Positions 41,144 through 54,349 are shown, counted from the stretch's first letter. The stretch is DNA of 64,000 nucleotides from Symsagittifera roscoffensis (GCF_963678635.1 NC_087064.1:21812509-21876508); one strand, 5' to 3'. A program made the numbers and translations. Notes: generated by a model not told the origin, from the sequence alone.

Positions 41144-42059
41144 TTGGTGATTGACATGGATCGGGATTGGATTGACGATCGTTCAGAACCGGAAGTGGAG
41201 TTCGAACCAGAGGCAGAACAGACTCATGAACAAGAACTAACGAACTTGCGAGTGCTCGAATGGCTCCATGATCTGCCGGCAGATCCTAAAGATACAATCT
41301 TGACAATTCAGGACGTCGATAAAGATTCATGACAATACCGAGTCCAACTGGGTCGCCCCAGATGGTCCTTTACGCGTTCCGCAATCCAACCTCGATCTGC
41401 TAGACTTTGGGCGATCGACGGGGACGTCGATGGACATTTTTGTCGGGAGAATGGGGGTAGGACTCACCCACACCAAAAACCTGATCATTAAAAAATTGAA
41501 ATCGGCAAGAGAAACCGGAAAACTGGAGACGGAAGGCGAGAACGCTAAAAAACCACCTTTTGTACAAATTTTTGAATCTTATTTTGACCTACCGAACCAT
41601 TATTCAAACAATATCGTCATAATGAACAGCGATTTCATACTCACGGATCCTACATGCGCTATAGCGATAACCGCGGATGTAAGCTTCAAAACAGCACTAG
41701 CGGCTGACTTCAAAATAGAGTCTAAGAATATCGAGTTTTTATGGAAACAGAGGCCTGGTGTGGGAGGGATGATAGCGCTGCCCCCTGCTGCATCACAGAT
41801 ACCAGGGAAATATTTGTGTTTCTTGCTTACTAAGGCCACTGATAGGCAACACGTAAATCCAGAGAGCTTGGTATTGGCCTTGAATCGATTTAGGGATTTT
41901 CTGGTTGAAAGAGGAGTGACCTCTCTCTCGTTGCCAGTCTATGATCCCAATAGGGGAAAGCTACATCCGAGAGTGTTGTACGCCCTTGTACACGTGATAT
42001 TTTTGAAAGCTGACATAGAGGTTTACTTACATAAAAAGTACTATCTGAGCATATGCTAG
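41144..42059 (+). pseudogene. Macrodomain-like protein, copy C
   Basis: The acidic front part (41144-41332) is separated by a small deletion from the macrodomain-like part (41430-42059, about 210 codons). The latter keeps its C-terminus, which continues past the point where copy B is frameshifted: a LYALVHVIF helix and a DIEVYLHKKYY strand, as expected for the last helix and strand of a macrodomain. The core pattern (CAIAITADVSFKTALAADF, KYLCFLLTK, GVTSLSLPVYDPNRGKL) is retained between copies. Confidence 0.6.
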
Positions 42060-42521
42060 GAGTTGCATTCGGCAATAAGTTGTTTTTATTTAGTTCACTT
42101 GATAGCAATTAGGATTGAGTTTTAGATTAGCTATTAGGAATTATGTTTATATGTGATAGTGTAGACATGTCATGTTTATGTGTTATGTTATTGTTAGGGT
42201 ATGTTTTATGTGATGTTTGTGTCGTAGCAGACCTGGAACACTTCAAGTAGTGAAGGTGACAGCGCTCATTTGTGCTACCTTGACAAAGACGCAGGTGGAC
42301 GATCCACCTTGGTGCTAACTTTTTAATGACCAGGAACAAAAAGAGATTTTCAATAGAGAGTTTTAAAGATCTGATTGATGTTATATCCTGAAAAAATGAC
42401 GGTTTTAAGTCGTGACTTGTTTTTTAGATCTTGATTGATCAAATCTTGTTTAATCAAATCTTGTTTATTGAATCAAACAAACTAGGAGGAACTTGACGAC
42501 ACGAGAATCAACACGATAGAA
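42060..42521 (+). other. Intergenic leader before ORF3, copy C
   Basis: AT-rich non-coding stretch with the conserved hairpin block (about 42243-42314) and the acceptor-like CTTGTTTTTTAG (AG 42426-42427), 95 bases before the ORF3 ATG. Confidence 0.6.
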
Positions 42522-44819
42522 ATGGGTGATACGAATGAATTAATGGAATTCCTCTCAGCGAGTCTAGGAGCGATTCTAGACGAGATCTATCAGCGGCTGA
42601 TTGATTGTGACTTTACACTAGAAGACCCGGGACTTGCGATGTTTGTGGTTGCGCTCCTCAACGCGTTAGGACAAAAGGGTGGAGGAAATCGCCCTACAGA
42701 AGAGATGTTGATGCTGGTCTTCGGTGTGTCCGGGACCGCCGAGAGAGGTCGAAACCGATTGATGAGATGGCGGCGAAGAGAAATGTCTGGCCACGTCTTG
42801 GCTCGTGAGCCAGGACTAGGTGAGCAGAAGGATCACCGGCTAGTTGAGATGCCCCTATCGGTCCAACCTGCGCAGCCGCTCATCGGAGCAAAAAGACTAC
42901 GTGATGGGTCGGGCCCGTCACATTTAGTGGACTCTCCAACAGCTGCTCCTCCTCTGAAGAGAGTGAGGGTGAGCGAGATATAGATACAGACCTCGGAGAC
43001 GATCGAGACGTTGGAGAAGAAAGAAAGTGATCAGAGCGAGCTGTGTGCCAAACTGCAGCAATATAGGGCAATAGCTCGAGAAATGGACGAATGGAAAAAG
43101 AAGTTCGAGGCTCTACAGGTGGCCTACAAGGAGGATGAAAAAAAGCACCTGAAGGAGCTGTATATGGCGAAGGTGAGCCAAATGACACCGGAGGTTCTGG
43201 CGACGATGAACTCCTCGGAGGGGTCCTGGGACACACGCCCCAGGACAAGGGTACAGGAGCTGTGCGCACCGAGAGAGCCCGAGGCTCCTCAGCAGACATC
43301 ACAGTTTGCTCCCAACCCGAGAATCACGATAACAGACCCCTCTGACACGTATCTCGCTCCTCAGTTTCAAGAGTCATTCAATGAGGTGGCTAGAGCAACA
43401 ATGGATGAGATCAACAGAACCACTGGGCGGACATTGGGTAGGGTCGTCCCTTCCCAACGCTTTGATCGTTCTTCAAGCAGCTCGGAGTGAGCACCCCGAA
43501 CTGTAGTGTCAACGGGGACTGCGCATGGCGGAACCTTTCAAAAGTCTCGTGTAGTAGACATTAGAAAGAACCTGATGGTACGTATCCAGTTCACGCAAGT
43601 GGCCGCGGAGCATCCTCGAGCCTGCCTGAATGACATGAGCTGGAACCCCGCCACAAGAAACCAGGTAATTCCCACAGGAAATCGTCACCTGGTCATAGGA
43701 GATAGTTTGGTGAGGGATCTGAATGAGATCTTTGTCCATGGTCAGACTACTGCTCTATCTTTTGGAGGAGCTTCCGTGGCTCAAGTCATCAAAATGATGG
43801 AGTTCCAGAGCGAGGATTACCTAGACACGTTGGTGATAATGCTCGGAACCAATGATGTCTCGAGATCCCCAGTGACCCCAGAGGGCAAGTGGGAGCCTCT
43901 ATTGGTCTGCCTTCTGAATGAACTGAAGGAGAAATGCAGGCCCAGAATTGTGGTGCTGTGCACGATACCGCAGAACCCGATGGTGGGCACTCTGGTGGCT
44001 GATTTCATGAACGGCAACGTGACCCGGTGGAACGAGATGACCCGCGGTGTGGTGAGAAATGACCCCGGCGAGCTGCGACGCATGGATCTCGAGAACATGC
44101 TGCGCATGATTGATCACCTCGCTTTCACCAGAGATGGAATAGATTTAAACACCCAGAAAGGGAGACGCTGGATCAATGTCGTATTCCAGACGCAGTTGAG
44201 GGAAGTGGAGCAGGAAATGAGGGCGACCAACTCACTGGCTTGGACCAGTTCGACTGGAGGAGGTAGAGTGAGCGGCAACGTGCCAGGATCACTCGTCAAC
44301 CGCCTAGGGCCCCTGGCAACGGAAACGGGTACAGCTGCTCTCGTAGCTCCAAGCTCAGATGTGAGAGAAAGGTTGGGCACTGCTCCTCTCCCTAGAAGAC
44401 AACCATTGGAGAGCCGACTGGGGAGATTGGTTGATCAGAATCAGCCTAGGTCCCAGACCGTGTATAGGACAGGTGATCCGGCCACTACGGCGACTCCTGC
44501 CGTGACAGCAAACCAGTCGACAAGTGCAATGCCGGTAGAGGGAGTTGAGCCAAGTTGCGTGCTGTTTTGGAACCGTCCAGACCCCAGCGGATGGGGACAG
44601 CACAAGACGGACATGTCAGCGAAGATGAACATGAACACGTTGACGTGTCGGGAGGACGCAAGGAAGATGATCGGCGGAGAGGGTCCCACGGTGTCACGAT
44701 TATATCGAATACCGGGCGTGGATTGGCTGTTAGCAGAACAGGAACAGTTTAGCTCCGCGACTACGCTCAGGCACGTGGACCTTAATGGATTGCCTAGGAC
44801 AATACCTTTGGGCCCTTGA
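42522..44819 (+). pseudogene. ORF3 part 1-2: coiled coil and SGNH domain, copy C
   Basis: The ATG at 42522 opens 154 codons to a TAG at 42981. Further open parts are 43011-43490 (coiled coil) and 43506-44819 (SGNH domain and linker), all in one frame and separated only by stop codons. SGNH motifs: GDS at 43698-43706, GTND at 43845-43856. Block V reads DGID at 44133-44144, so the catalytic His seen in copy B is Asp here. The copy reads through the TAA and the frameshift that interrupt copy B. Confidence 0.75.
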
Positions 44820-45913
44820 ACACCCGATCTCTCACGGACGTTCGTCGGAGAGCCAGAAAACTGACGCCACCTGCTCGGAAGGGCAAGGTTCTGGCAGAGA
44901 GTAAGCCTAACAACAAGTATCACAAGATGTACAGGCAGTTCGCCAAACCACCCGGCCAGGCGCCTGGTAAGTACTCGAGAGATTATCCCCGAGCGACCTC
45001 GGTGGAAGGAGACGACAAGAGATATGCGGGACTGAAGGCACCAATTGTTGACAACCGGTTTGCCGCCTATGATCCCTTGGATATGAAGGCTGCCAAATAT
45101 CTGATAGTGGCCAGTTCGGATTACCTCTACACGCCCGGTTCTCTCTTTTGGATTGATGTGATTTTTTTGACGGCGCCTAAGTTGGACTGGGGACAGTCAG
45201 CGGGCATGACGATAAGTATGCGAAGAGTAGTCAGCATAAAACCGCAAGTGATAGTGATTGCCGGCTCGAATGTCCACCTGCAGAGCAGAGGGTTATTGTC
45301 CCGTCTGACGGATGGGTCGATCGCGAGTTATGAAATCATCGGAGAGGCGATAATGACATTGCTCTCAGACATGGCCGAGTTGGAGTCATCAGTACAACGA
45401 CACTTCACCAAGAATGTGGTGAAGGTCATCTTTGTGTTATCACCGGGGTACGCCATACTGCCAGAACCCCTTCAGTTTGTGTATACGATGGTCACAATGA
45501 TAGCAGAGGGACGATTCATCGTGATAATTCCCGCGCCAAACAGGACGGTGGACCCCAACAACTACTACTCACCCCGATCAGAGCTTCCTGCCGTTTGGGC
45601 CGACATTTCCAATGCCATACAGGGATTCAAGGATTGTAGTACAAATCGGGTGGTGCTGGATGAAGTCCTGGGGTTGGAGCTGTCCAAATTCGTCATGTTG
45701 CTAAAGTTGAGACCAGGGAACGATCTCTGGTTCAGATTGATGGATTACGCAGAGAATGAGCAGGGGAGGACAGTCAGGAAAAACATGACGTCAGCGGAAG
45801 AGGATCTCATGGCACTGGCTTTGCGGACGAAGCCGCACACCAACTCATGGTTGTACTTGTCACCGAGATTGTGTACCTTGGGGAAGATGCGTTCGAGCAT
45901 GCATGGGCGGTGA
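44816..45913 (+). pseudogene. ORF3 part 2-4: second SGNH-like region, copy C
   Basis: About 365 codons are open, covering the end of the linker, the degenerate SGNH-like domain and the start of the unrecognised part. It spans, without a break, the positions where copy B shifts frame (about 25168 and 25636). Block III-like sequence is GSNV instead of GSND. About 30 bases present in copy B near 25855-25885 are absent here, without loss of frame. Confidence 0.6.
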
Positions 45914-47414
45914 TCAAAGAGATACACGCGTATCTGAAAAACTTGTTTGATGAGAGGGAGTTAGCCGGGGGCATGATGTTGCAGTTGATGCAGGACGTGA
46001 ACACGATGTCATTGGATAAGTTCCAAGCTGATATCTTGGCAACGAGGACAAAATATGAACAATCAGACGCTGTCTTTGGTGGAATGGGAGTGGGATGGAC
46101 GCCATCCTTCCTTTCAACGTGCTATCCGAGGGCCTCCCAGAACCTGATCGCGAGCTTTGTCATGGATATCCGGAAGCTGTCAATCGGCCTGATATTAGCC
46201 TTGTACGTGATATTTGGTCACGAGAATTTCGTGAAGGGACCTGCGAATCTCTTCACCCAAGCGTTGGCAGACTTGAGCTTAGACGGACTCCTCACCCTGA
46301 TCGCTATGACATCTGGTCGGTTCGGCGATTTGCTCGTGCTATTGCGCTACCCCGAACAACTCCAGGGAACGAGTCGTGAACTCAACGCGCAGTTGGAAAC
46401 CGCCTCGCTCAGGAAGATGAAGGACTGGAGGACCCTCTTGCTCCAGTATCTCCTGCAACAGAACAGAAGTGTCACAGGAGAAGATAAGGTGGCGACGGAT
46501 GCGGGTGAATGTCAACAGTATTGTGGCATGCCCTTGTTGACAGATCTGACTGTTATGATGCGGATCGATCCGCTGGCCCTAATTCATGGATAGCGGGAAT
46601 TCGTCACGGTGGTGTATGGACCTGTGATGTCATTCGTGTTCCCGGACGTACAAGTGAAGGCATACAGGAACTCTGTGTTGTATGTCAACCTAGTCTCGGT
46701 TGTGGATTATTCCGTGCTGAATTGGGTGGAACAGAAGGAGCTCAGAGGGTTGGCCAGCGATGATAGGTTATTCGGAAGAATAGCAGAGCCGGGTTGGGTG
46801 CTTATGGACTTTAACAATCATTTCAAATGCCGAATGGGCCGCGAGGATCTTTCCCATGTCCAGTTCAATCCGAAGATTTGGAATCTGAGACCAGTGGTGA
46901 AGGGTACAGGAGAGGCGATGCTAGTCCCACTTTGGCGGGAAGCCTACGCACACGTCAAGGGGAACCAGCAAGAGTGGCTTTCTGGGTCGAGGCCGCTGCC
47001 GGACCAATGCCCCCGATACCCACCGATAAGGAGGATGTTGTTGGAGTCACATCTCTCGCAATTGCCCCTCGCATCGGAGCGGCTCGTGATGCGGAGAAGA
47101 GAATGCTTAAGTGGAGTGAAGGGATGGAGCCGCGCTTCATCAGTTGGAACGTTGCGGCCATGCATACGTTTGACTTCACATTTCCTGATGCTTGGAGCCG
47201 GAAGAAGATCAAAGCATCACCTTCCAGGAAACCAGAGGAGGTCTCGACTGAGGTATGGAATGATGTGTATACACCTGCAGATGATCTATCAAGATTGAAG
47301 TGGTCAGGGGAAGTGAAGGTAGTAATCCTGGAGGTCGCAAAAGAGTGCAGAGGAGGCACGTACATGACGGTGGATGATCTGGCGCCACATGGTAGAATTC
47401 CTAGTGAACGATGA
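45847..47414 (+). pseudogene. ORF3 part 4-5: unrecognised region, copy C
   Basis: Open parts 45847-46593 and 46609-47298 share a frame and are split by TAG at 46591 (CTG in copy B). A frameshift near 47045 moves the protein into the frame that ends at 47414. A deletion of about 20-30 bases near 47393 removes part of the segment seen at 27560-27590 in copy B. No domain was recognised. Confidence 0.6.
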
Positions 47415-47453
47415 GTTATTCTACCATGCAGGGGATCACGGCCGGACTCGGGC

Positions 47454-48938
47454 ATGGATATGAGACAAGGCCCTTCGCGACCTAAGCCAAAACCGGATAC
47501 GAATGATGACGAGCGGATGGATCAGGACGATGATCACATGGAGGGAAAGGGAGAGAAGTCGGGTGAAATGGACCTAGGAGCATTGGAGAGAGACTTGCTG
47601 GAATACCAGTTTAGTGAAGACGACGACGGGGAAGTCGATGGGAATCTATTGCTGATGACGCCATCGTCTTTCCTGTCCTCTACGAAGGAGGCGCCGGCCA
47701 ACTTATCCCCAGTGGATCCGATAGGCCTGGCAATGGTTTACCGGAGTAGGGACCCACAAGAACTGCTCCATGAGTCACCAAGGAGGAGAAGAATTGACGA
47801 GACTCTGAGGGTATCCTTCGTGAGCACGTTGCCTGAAGAAGAGTTGGAGAGATACCAGAGTGAATTTGAACGAAAGGCAGGACCGACCTGGAACCGAGTG
47901 ACCTTCATGGTTAGGACATGGGACGTGATACGCAGGTACGGGACGCAGTCCGTAATGAAGGTGGGATTAAACCAACCCATTTTGCGCGAGGTTCTGGAGA
48001 AAATAATGAACTCCATAGAGTCTGATGTTCTGACCTTGTCAGTTACAGAGGACAGTGCCGATGATCAGCAGGTCACCAGAAAATTACCCGTCAGACGAGC
48101 CAAGAAAGGGCTGAAGCGGCTGAAAGGAAAAACAGGAAGCCGAGCCGTGAACCACAAAGTGGTGAAGTCAAAAGCCAGCACAGTGTTGGCCTCGTTGGCG
48201 AGCGCAGCTCGTTCAGGCGAGAGCGGGCAAGGAGATGGTGCGACGCTGGCCGGGGGAGAAAAAGAGAACCTGATACCCCCTATGCTATTGGCAGGTCTGA
48301 CCGCAACGGCCACGAAATCGAGGAAAAATGCACGGACTCTGGCGGATACTAAGCTAGAAATGGAGGTCATCAGTCAGTGCGGATCTGGAGGACTTGATGA
48401 CTACAAGCCCTCGCGAACCAACATGGCCCGGATGAAGCTGGAGGGACAACTCGACGCGGTCGAATATAGTCGAATCACTGTGCCAGAATCGGTCCACATG
48501 GGAGATCCGGCAGGGAATTATGTGGAGATGCTGAAGGCGAGGAATTCCACGAGAGGAAACCTGATGGCTTGAATCAAAAAGCAAGTCATGCAGGACTATC
48601 TGAAAGAGCTGACGGAGAATTCTAACTTGAATCGGAAAGAATACGGCACGGTAATGTCCTCGGAGGCAAACGAGATCGGGCTGGAAAAGCTACTGGAAAT
48701 CTCTTGGAGGGCGGCCCTCCAAAGATACTTCGATGAGACGATGCATGCGTCTGCGACGGTGGCAGCATACCTGGCTTATCCGTGTACAAGAACTGACTTG
48801 CAAGTACGATTGGCTTGGTGCCTTATGGGCATCATGAAGGCGGAATATGAAGCCAACAATGACTCGAAATCAAAGGAACAGGAACTGGAATTGATGGAAG
48901 CCCTGCGAATATTTTTTCTTGAGACGATTCAGCGATAG
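47454..48938 (+). pseudogene. ORF3 part 6-7: acidic/basic region and helical region, copy C
   Basis: Open parts 47454-48572 and 48588-48938 lie in one frame, separated by TGA at 48570 (TGG in copy B). The copy is open across both copy-B breaks at 27768 and 28829. The basic VRRAKKGLKRLKGKTG cluster near 48085-48130 is retained. The frame is lost near 48915 by a small indel. Confidence 0.65.
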
Positions 48939-48979
48939 CCTGGGCTAAGCGTAAAGATGCCCTTTGCTTTGTAAGGTTC

Positions 48980-49736
48980 GTGGTGGATCGTATCCCCACT
49001 CCTGTTTTGGGAGAATGCATAAAGACCATTCGGCGAGGGGGAGTTGATTGTGAACGAAACTTTCTTAGGGCACTCCTGGAGCTAAATCAGGACATGCTGC
49101 TGGCCGTACCGAATAAGGAGTCGAACGACATGGAGAGCTATCCCAGGTTGGAAGAGGTGAGAAGGTATTCCATCAAAGAAAGAAAAGTGAGCCGAGAGTT
49201 AATTGAAGCAGTCAGGGGACAGAAAGACTTTGCAACACTAGGGAAATTGAAGTTGTTCTAATATGTGTCTGGCATACCTGGGATGGCATATAATCCCTTC
49301 GTAAATGCAGAAGCCAGGGAAAAGTACTTCGACTATGAGCAAGTTGTAGTGCTTGGTTTCTGGGTTGAACGGATCAAGGAAACTGGAATGCTGATGGTGG
49401 AACAAACCAAGCTGGGAATTGTTTTGGAAGAGCGAGTGGTCAAACCCTCGGTTCCCGAGCTGAAGGGGCAAGTGAGTTTTGATTGTGTTCTTGGGACGGT
49501 CCCTTGAAAACCAGCTTAATAACCATGTGGGAACTCATGAAGCCTTCTTGCTGTCCACGTCCCAACGCCGGTTTAATCTGGGATATGACGGCGGATGTCA
49601 TATTGGACTTGGATGTGACGCGATTCTGCATGATTTGGCCTTGATACACCATCTGCTGGCCATGAGGATAACGAAGCAGAAGAACAGCCCATCCACAGAA
49701 CCATCCGAAGGAAATCCATCGAGCAATTGGTTGTGA
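48980..49736 (+). pseudogene. ORF3 part 7-8, copy C
   Basis: Open fragments are 48980-49261, 49265-49507 and 49479-49736, the last after a one-base loss. They match copy B 29160-29935 closely. TAA at 49259 and TGA at 49734 are specific to this copy or to C and D. Confidence 0.6.
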
Positions 49737-49780
49737 CAAGGCACCTGTCTAGCTCACAGTAATGGAATGGAAGGACATGT

Positions 49781-50283
49781 GTGCAACTCAGGACACTGCC
49801 TGATTACGCTGAGCGAGCACATCGACAACTGGCACAACTGTATGGAAGATTGAGCATGTCGGATAAGAGTGGGATGGAGTTGATCGCGGACTGTCATGGA
49901 GTGACGGAAGTAAACTTGATCACTGCCTTGGGATTTTGCAGCATGACGAGCTCGATAGCATCACTGGAACGCCTAGAGCGTGCCCATGGGCTAGTGACGT
50001 CCCTCGGTGTGGAAGTATTTCCTGGAGCGATACAGACAGAGCAAAAGATTGAAGGCTGGCGAGAGGCTCTGGAAAATGAAATGAACTTGAAGGATAGTGA
50101 GGCCTATCATAGACCTACTGGCTCGAAATATCTGGTGGGTTCAAGCTCTGCACCATATTGTAATAGTAGTTATCCTACGCACATGGTGGTGATGGATGCG
50201 AGGACGCATCAGGTATTGGTCGACCAACTCTTCTCTGTGCCAAAGTGCGTGAGGTTGAGCAGAATGTCGGAAAGGTCATATGA
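49781..50283 (+). pseudogene. ORF3 C-terminal fragment, copy C, ended by deletion
   Basis: The sequence matches copy B 30019-30480 and then jumps at about 50283 to LTR U3 sequence equivalent to 31855. The last ~340 codons of ORF3, the PPT and the start of U3 are lost. Translation would run on into U3 until 50326. The same joint is present in fragment D at about 52078. Confidence 0.7.
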
Positions 50284-51202
50284 GTTTCTTAGTTTTAATA
50301 TTGAGGAGAACCGTATAAATAACTGATTATACCTGGTGAGTGACATTAAATTAATTTTAACGGGTGCGTAGCCATGCCACGTCCCAACTTTTTAATCAGC
50401 AAGAGCGAAATGAAGTTTTATGGCAAGATGACGTAAGTAGTCAGAAAAGAAATTTTATCTAGGACACTCCTCATGGTGCAAATTTTGTGAAAATGTTGAA
50501 AGGCAGTGGGATGTAGCATGATGCCATTTGTGACACGTAGTGAGTTGAGGTGGAGTAAATAAATTTCATTTTCTAATGCGATTTATAAGGTTGATTATAG
50601 AGAACTGGAACACTACTTGACGATAACCCGGTGTTATGCGATAAATAGGGACATTGATGGGGACTGTCTGGGGAGTATGTTTCATTCTGCCAGACTGGCA
50701 CAGCGCAACCTTCCAGCGAAACACGAAAGAACGATAAAAGGCTTTGACGACAAAAAAGTGCTGCAAAGGAGGGTAGAAATATTCTAGAAGTTTCAATTTT
50801 CAAAATTTCTATTATCGAATGGATATTTCTCAGAAATACAAAAAACAGCCATTTTGACTAAAAAGAGTGAAAAAGTCTGAACAACAGCGAATATAGTGGA
50901 AAAAAGTCGCACGTCAACACAGAAAAACGAAGCCTTTTATCGTGACGATCACGCACGATAAGACTCTTAGGAGAAGACGATAGTGGGAAAGGAGGCTTCA
51001 GTGGGGAAGGAATATTGAACAGAACCCTCCCGTGCCACGAATTGAGAGTAACTTTTTACTTAGCCCTAATCAGACTAGAAAATCAACTGGCAAGGTCGAG
51101 ACGGTGAAAAACGAGTAGAATTAAGGTAACTGACGCCTGCAATTCGTTAATATGTACTTTTTCTACGCTCCGTCGCTGTGTAGTATTTGGGCGAGTGTTA
51201 CA
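50283..51202 (+). repeat. Right LTR of copy C (truncated, internally deleted)
   Basis: It begins inside U3 and jumps at about 51049 from CACGAATTGAGAG to TAACTTTTTACTTAG, losing the TATA/R region. It ends in TGTTACA at 51202, followed by host-like flank CCAATAGATCAG. Confidence 0.75.
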
Positions 51203-51416
51203 CCAATAGATCAGTTTTTTCGTTTTTCCTTCCTTCGGCCTAGAAGGTTTCTGCTCGTATTATATCGACTTAACGGCCTTAGTTTAACTCGTCTGATGAA
51301 CAAAAAAAGATTGTTGTGTTAATCTGTTCAGGGGGGACTTGAAGTTTTTTTATGAAATCATTTTTTGTTCGGCTCAAATTGTGTCTTCTTAGATTTTGTC
51401 GGCTTTATTGTGTCTT
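51203..51416 (+). repeat. Flank unit F, copy 1 (partial)
   Basis: The sequence after the LTR is repeated after the LTRs ending at 53317 and 55671. It breaks off inside the unit and joins ORF3 sequence at about 51417. Confidence 0.75.
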
Positions 51417-52078
51417 CATGATTTGGCCTTGATACACCATATGCTGGCCATGAGGATAACGAAGCAGAAGAACAGCCAATCCACAGAACCATCCGAAGGA
51501 AATCCATCGAGCAATTGGTTGTGACAAGGCACCTGTCTAGCTCACAGTAATGGAAAGGAAGGACATGTGTGCAACTCAGGACACTGCTTGATTACGCTGA
51601 GCGAGCAGCATCGACAATTGGCACAATTGTTTGGAAGGTTGAGCATGTCGGATAGGAGTGGGATGGAGTTGATCGCGGACTGTCATGGAGTGACGGAAGT
51701 AAACTTGATCACTGCCTTGGGATTTTGCAGCATGACGAGCTCGATAGCATCACTGGAACGACTAGAGCGTGCCCATGGGCTAGTGACGTCCCTCAGTGTG
51801 GAAGTATTTCCTGGAGCGATACAGACAGAGCAAAAGATTGGAGGCTGGCGAGAGGCTCTGGAAAATGAAATGAACTTGAAGGATAGTGAGGCCTATCATA
51901 GACCTACTGGCTCGAAATATCTGGTGGGTTCAAGCTCTGCGCCATATTGTAATAGCAGTTATCCTACGCACATGGTGGTGATGGATGCGAGGTCGCAGCA
52001 GGTATTGGTCGACCAACTCTTCTCTGTGCCAAAGTGCGTGAGGTTGGCCAGAATGTCGCAAAGGTCATATGAGTTTCT
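51417..52078 (+). pseudogene. ORF3 C-terminal fragment, fragment D
   Basis: The longest open part starts at 51567. It is closely similar to 49771-50283 of copy C, with a few base changes, and is ended by the same deletion joint. Confidence 0.7.
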
Positions 52079-53317
52079 TAGTTTTAATATTGAGGAGAAC
52101 CGCATAAATAACTGATTATACCTGGTGAGTGACGTTAAATTAGTTTTAACGGGTGCGAGGCCATGCCACGTCCCAACTTTTTAATCAGCAAGAGCGAAAT
52201 GAAGTTTTATGGCAAGATGACGTAAGTAGTCAGAAAAGAAATTTTATCTAGGACACTCCTCATGGTGCAAATTTTGTGAAAATGTTGAAAGGCAGTAGGA
52301 TGTAGTGTAATGCCATTTGTGACACGTAGTGAGTTGAGGTGGAGTAAATAAATTTCATTTTCTAATGCGATTTATAAGGTTGATTAATGAGAACTGGAAC
52401 ACTACTTGACGATAACCCGGTGTTATGCGATCAATAGGGACATTGATGGGGACTGTCCGGGGAGTATGTGCCATTCTGCCAGACTAGCACAGCGCAACCT
52501 TCCAGCGAAACACGAAAGAACGATAAAAGGCTTTAACGACAAAAAAGTGCTGCGAAGGAGGGTAGAAGTATTCTAGAAGTTTCAATTTTCAAAATTTCGA
52601 TTATCGATTGGATATTTCTCAGAAATACAAAAAACAGCCATTTTGACTAAAAAGAGTGAAAAAGTCTGAACAACAGCGAATAAAGTGGAAAACAGTCGCA
52701 CGTCAACGCAGAAAAACGAAGCCTTTTATCGTGACGATCACGCACGATAAGACCCTCAGTGGGGAAGGAATATTGAACAGAACCCTCCCGTGCCACGAAT
52801 TCAGAGTAATAACGACGTTATTACAAGGAGAACACGGAAGCGGAGGCTTGGTTGCCAGAGACTGATATAAGGTGAAACACTGTAAAAAACTAACTTTTTA
52901 GCTACTCTGATGCCATAAACGTTTGAAATAATACCGGTATTATCTGATATTTTAGAATATGAGTAGCTAGAAAGAGGAAAGGGTCAATCCATCTCCAATG
53001 GATTTATTATAGAACTGTTAACAAAAACATAACAAAATAGGGTGTTCGAGCCGTGTTTTTAATAGCAATCACGTAGTCTGAGGATCCGAGACTCAGTTAT
53101 GTGGTTGTGTTCGCATGTAAACGAAAGCTGATCAAAAGTCGTTTGACTGATGGCTTATAATAGTAACTTTTTACTTAGCCCTAAACAGACCAGAAAATCA
53201 ACTGGCTAGGTCGAAACGGTGAAAAACGAGTAGAATTAGGGTAAATGACGCCTGCAAGTCGTTAATAGGCATTTTTTCTACGCTCCGTCGCTGTGTAGTA
53301 TTTGGGCGAGTGTTACA
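51417..53317 (+). mobile_element. Fragment D: ORF3 piece plus LTR
   Basis: The fragment matches copy C from about 49624 through its deletion joint and LTR. It shares the exact ORF3-U3 joint with copy C, so it is a DNA-level duplicate of C's right end. Its LTR retains the R region that C's own right LTR has lost. Confidence 0.8.
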
Positions 53318-54349
53318 CCAATAGATCAGTTTTTTCGTTTTTCCTTCCTTCGGCCTAGAAGGTTTCTGCTCGTATTATATCGACTTAGCGGCCTTAGTTT
53401 AAGTCGTCTGAAGAACAAAAAAAAGATTGTTGTGTTAATCTGTTCAGGGGGGGACTTGAAGTTTTTTTATGAAATCATTTTTTGTTCGGCTCAAATTGTG
53501 TCTGCTTAGATATTGTCGGCTTTATAACCGCTTAGTTACACTTGTGATCAGCTTAGTGTATTATTACGAAACCTCTTTTTTCCAATCTAACTCGCAAATA
53601 AAGTTGCTCCTTAAAGTGTTCACTTATTTGGAAATTTCTCTTTAGCATAGAAAATTGCATATCATCTGTTCTTTGTTTTATTTGTGGCTAGTGTTTGGCA
53701 GCTAGTAAGTGTCCGTGGCTGATTGGTTAGTGTGTGAGTTTCCTAATTTCTAGTCGCAGGTTCGAGTCTCAGAGGCAACAGAATTTTTACTAATTCGAGC
53801 CTTATTTCTAATTTTTATTATTGCTCTTTATAGAGCTGCATTTTGTGGTGTTCTCACAAGGTTGTGTTGGCATAGTTTTCAATTGATTAAAAAGCCAAAA
53901 TAGACATAATTTTAGTTAAAATTTCTGGGCCCAAATTTTGTATAATTAATTACAGTATATTACTCCGCTGAAATTCTTCTTCGTCTTTCTTCATCCTCTT
54001 CTTCGTCTTTCTTCGAAACAAATTTTTCTTCGTCTTTCTTGTCTAAAATTAATCCATTTTAAAAAACCCACTTAAACTTCTACTGTTTTTGGTTTTGCTC
54101 GGATTGTTCAAATTAGCTTTATTTAGTTTTATTGGAACAGTAGAACAAAATCTACCACTTTGTTGTAGCATAGCTCGTGAAAAATTAAAAAAAAAACTTG
54201 GTTTTAAAAAAACTATATTTTACAACTGTGTAATTTGTTTTTCGGTGGTCAGTTAGCGTTCATTTCTCCTACTCGGCTTTTTTGGAAGGAAGTTTTAAAG
54301 ACAAATATATCTCTTTTTCCGTCGCTTAGTTCTTCTACAGGAGGCTAGA
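53318..54349 (+). repeat. Flank unit F, copy 2
   Basis: About 1.03 kb of AT-rich host DNA. It contains a tRNA-derived SINE (53711-53860), a TTCTTCGTC-type simple repeat (about 53970-54045) and an end at CCGTCGCTTAGTTC. The best full match is 55672-56690. Confidence 0.75.
53711..53860 (+). repeat. tRNA-derived SINE, copy 1
   Basis: The tRNA-like head has box A TGGCTGATTGG and box B GGTTCGAGTCTC. The body shares TTCGAGCCTTATTTCTA and a GAGCTGC...GTGTTCTC stretch with the copy at 63435. It is a dispersed repeat, not a tRNA gene. Confidence 0.65.

Larger units (their letters stand above)
31556..51202 (+). mobile_element. Ty3/gypsy element copy C (deleted and mutated)
   Basis: Copy C has the same gene order as B. 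It lacks the PBS, about 2.6 kb of pol (join near 39927-39965) and about 1.4 kb covering the ORF3 end and start of U3 (join near 50283). Gag, protease and the front of RT lie in one frame, broken only by in-frame stops, many of them transitions such as CAG to TAG and CGA to TGA. The right LTR is 50283-51202 with an internal deletion. Confidence 0.85.
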
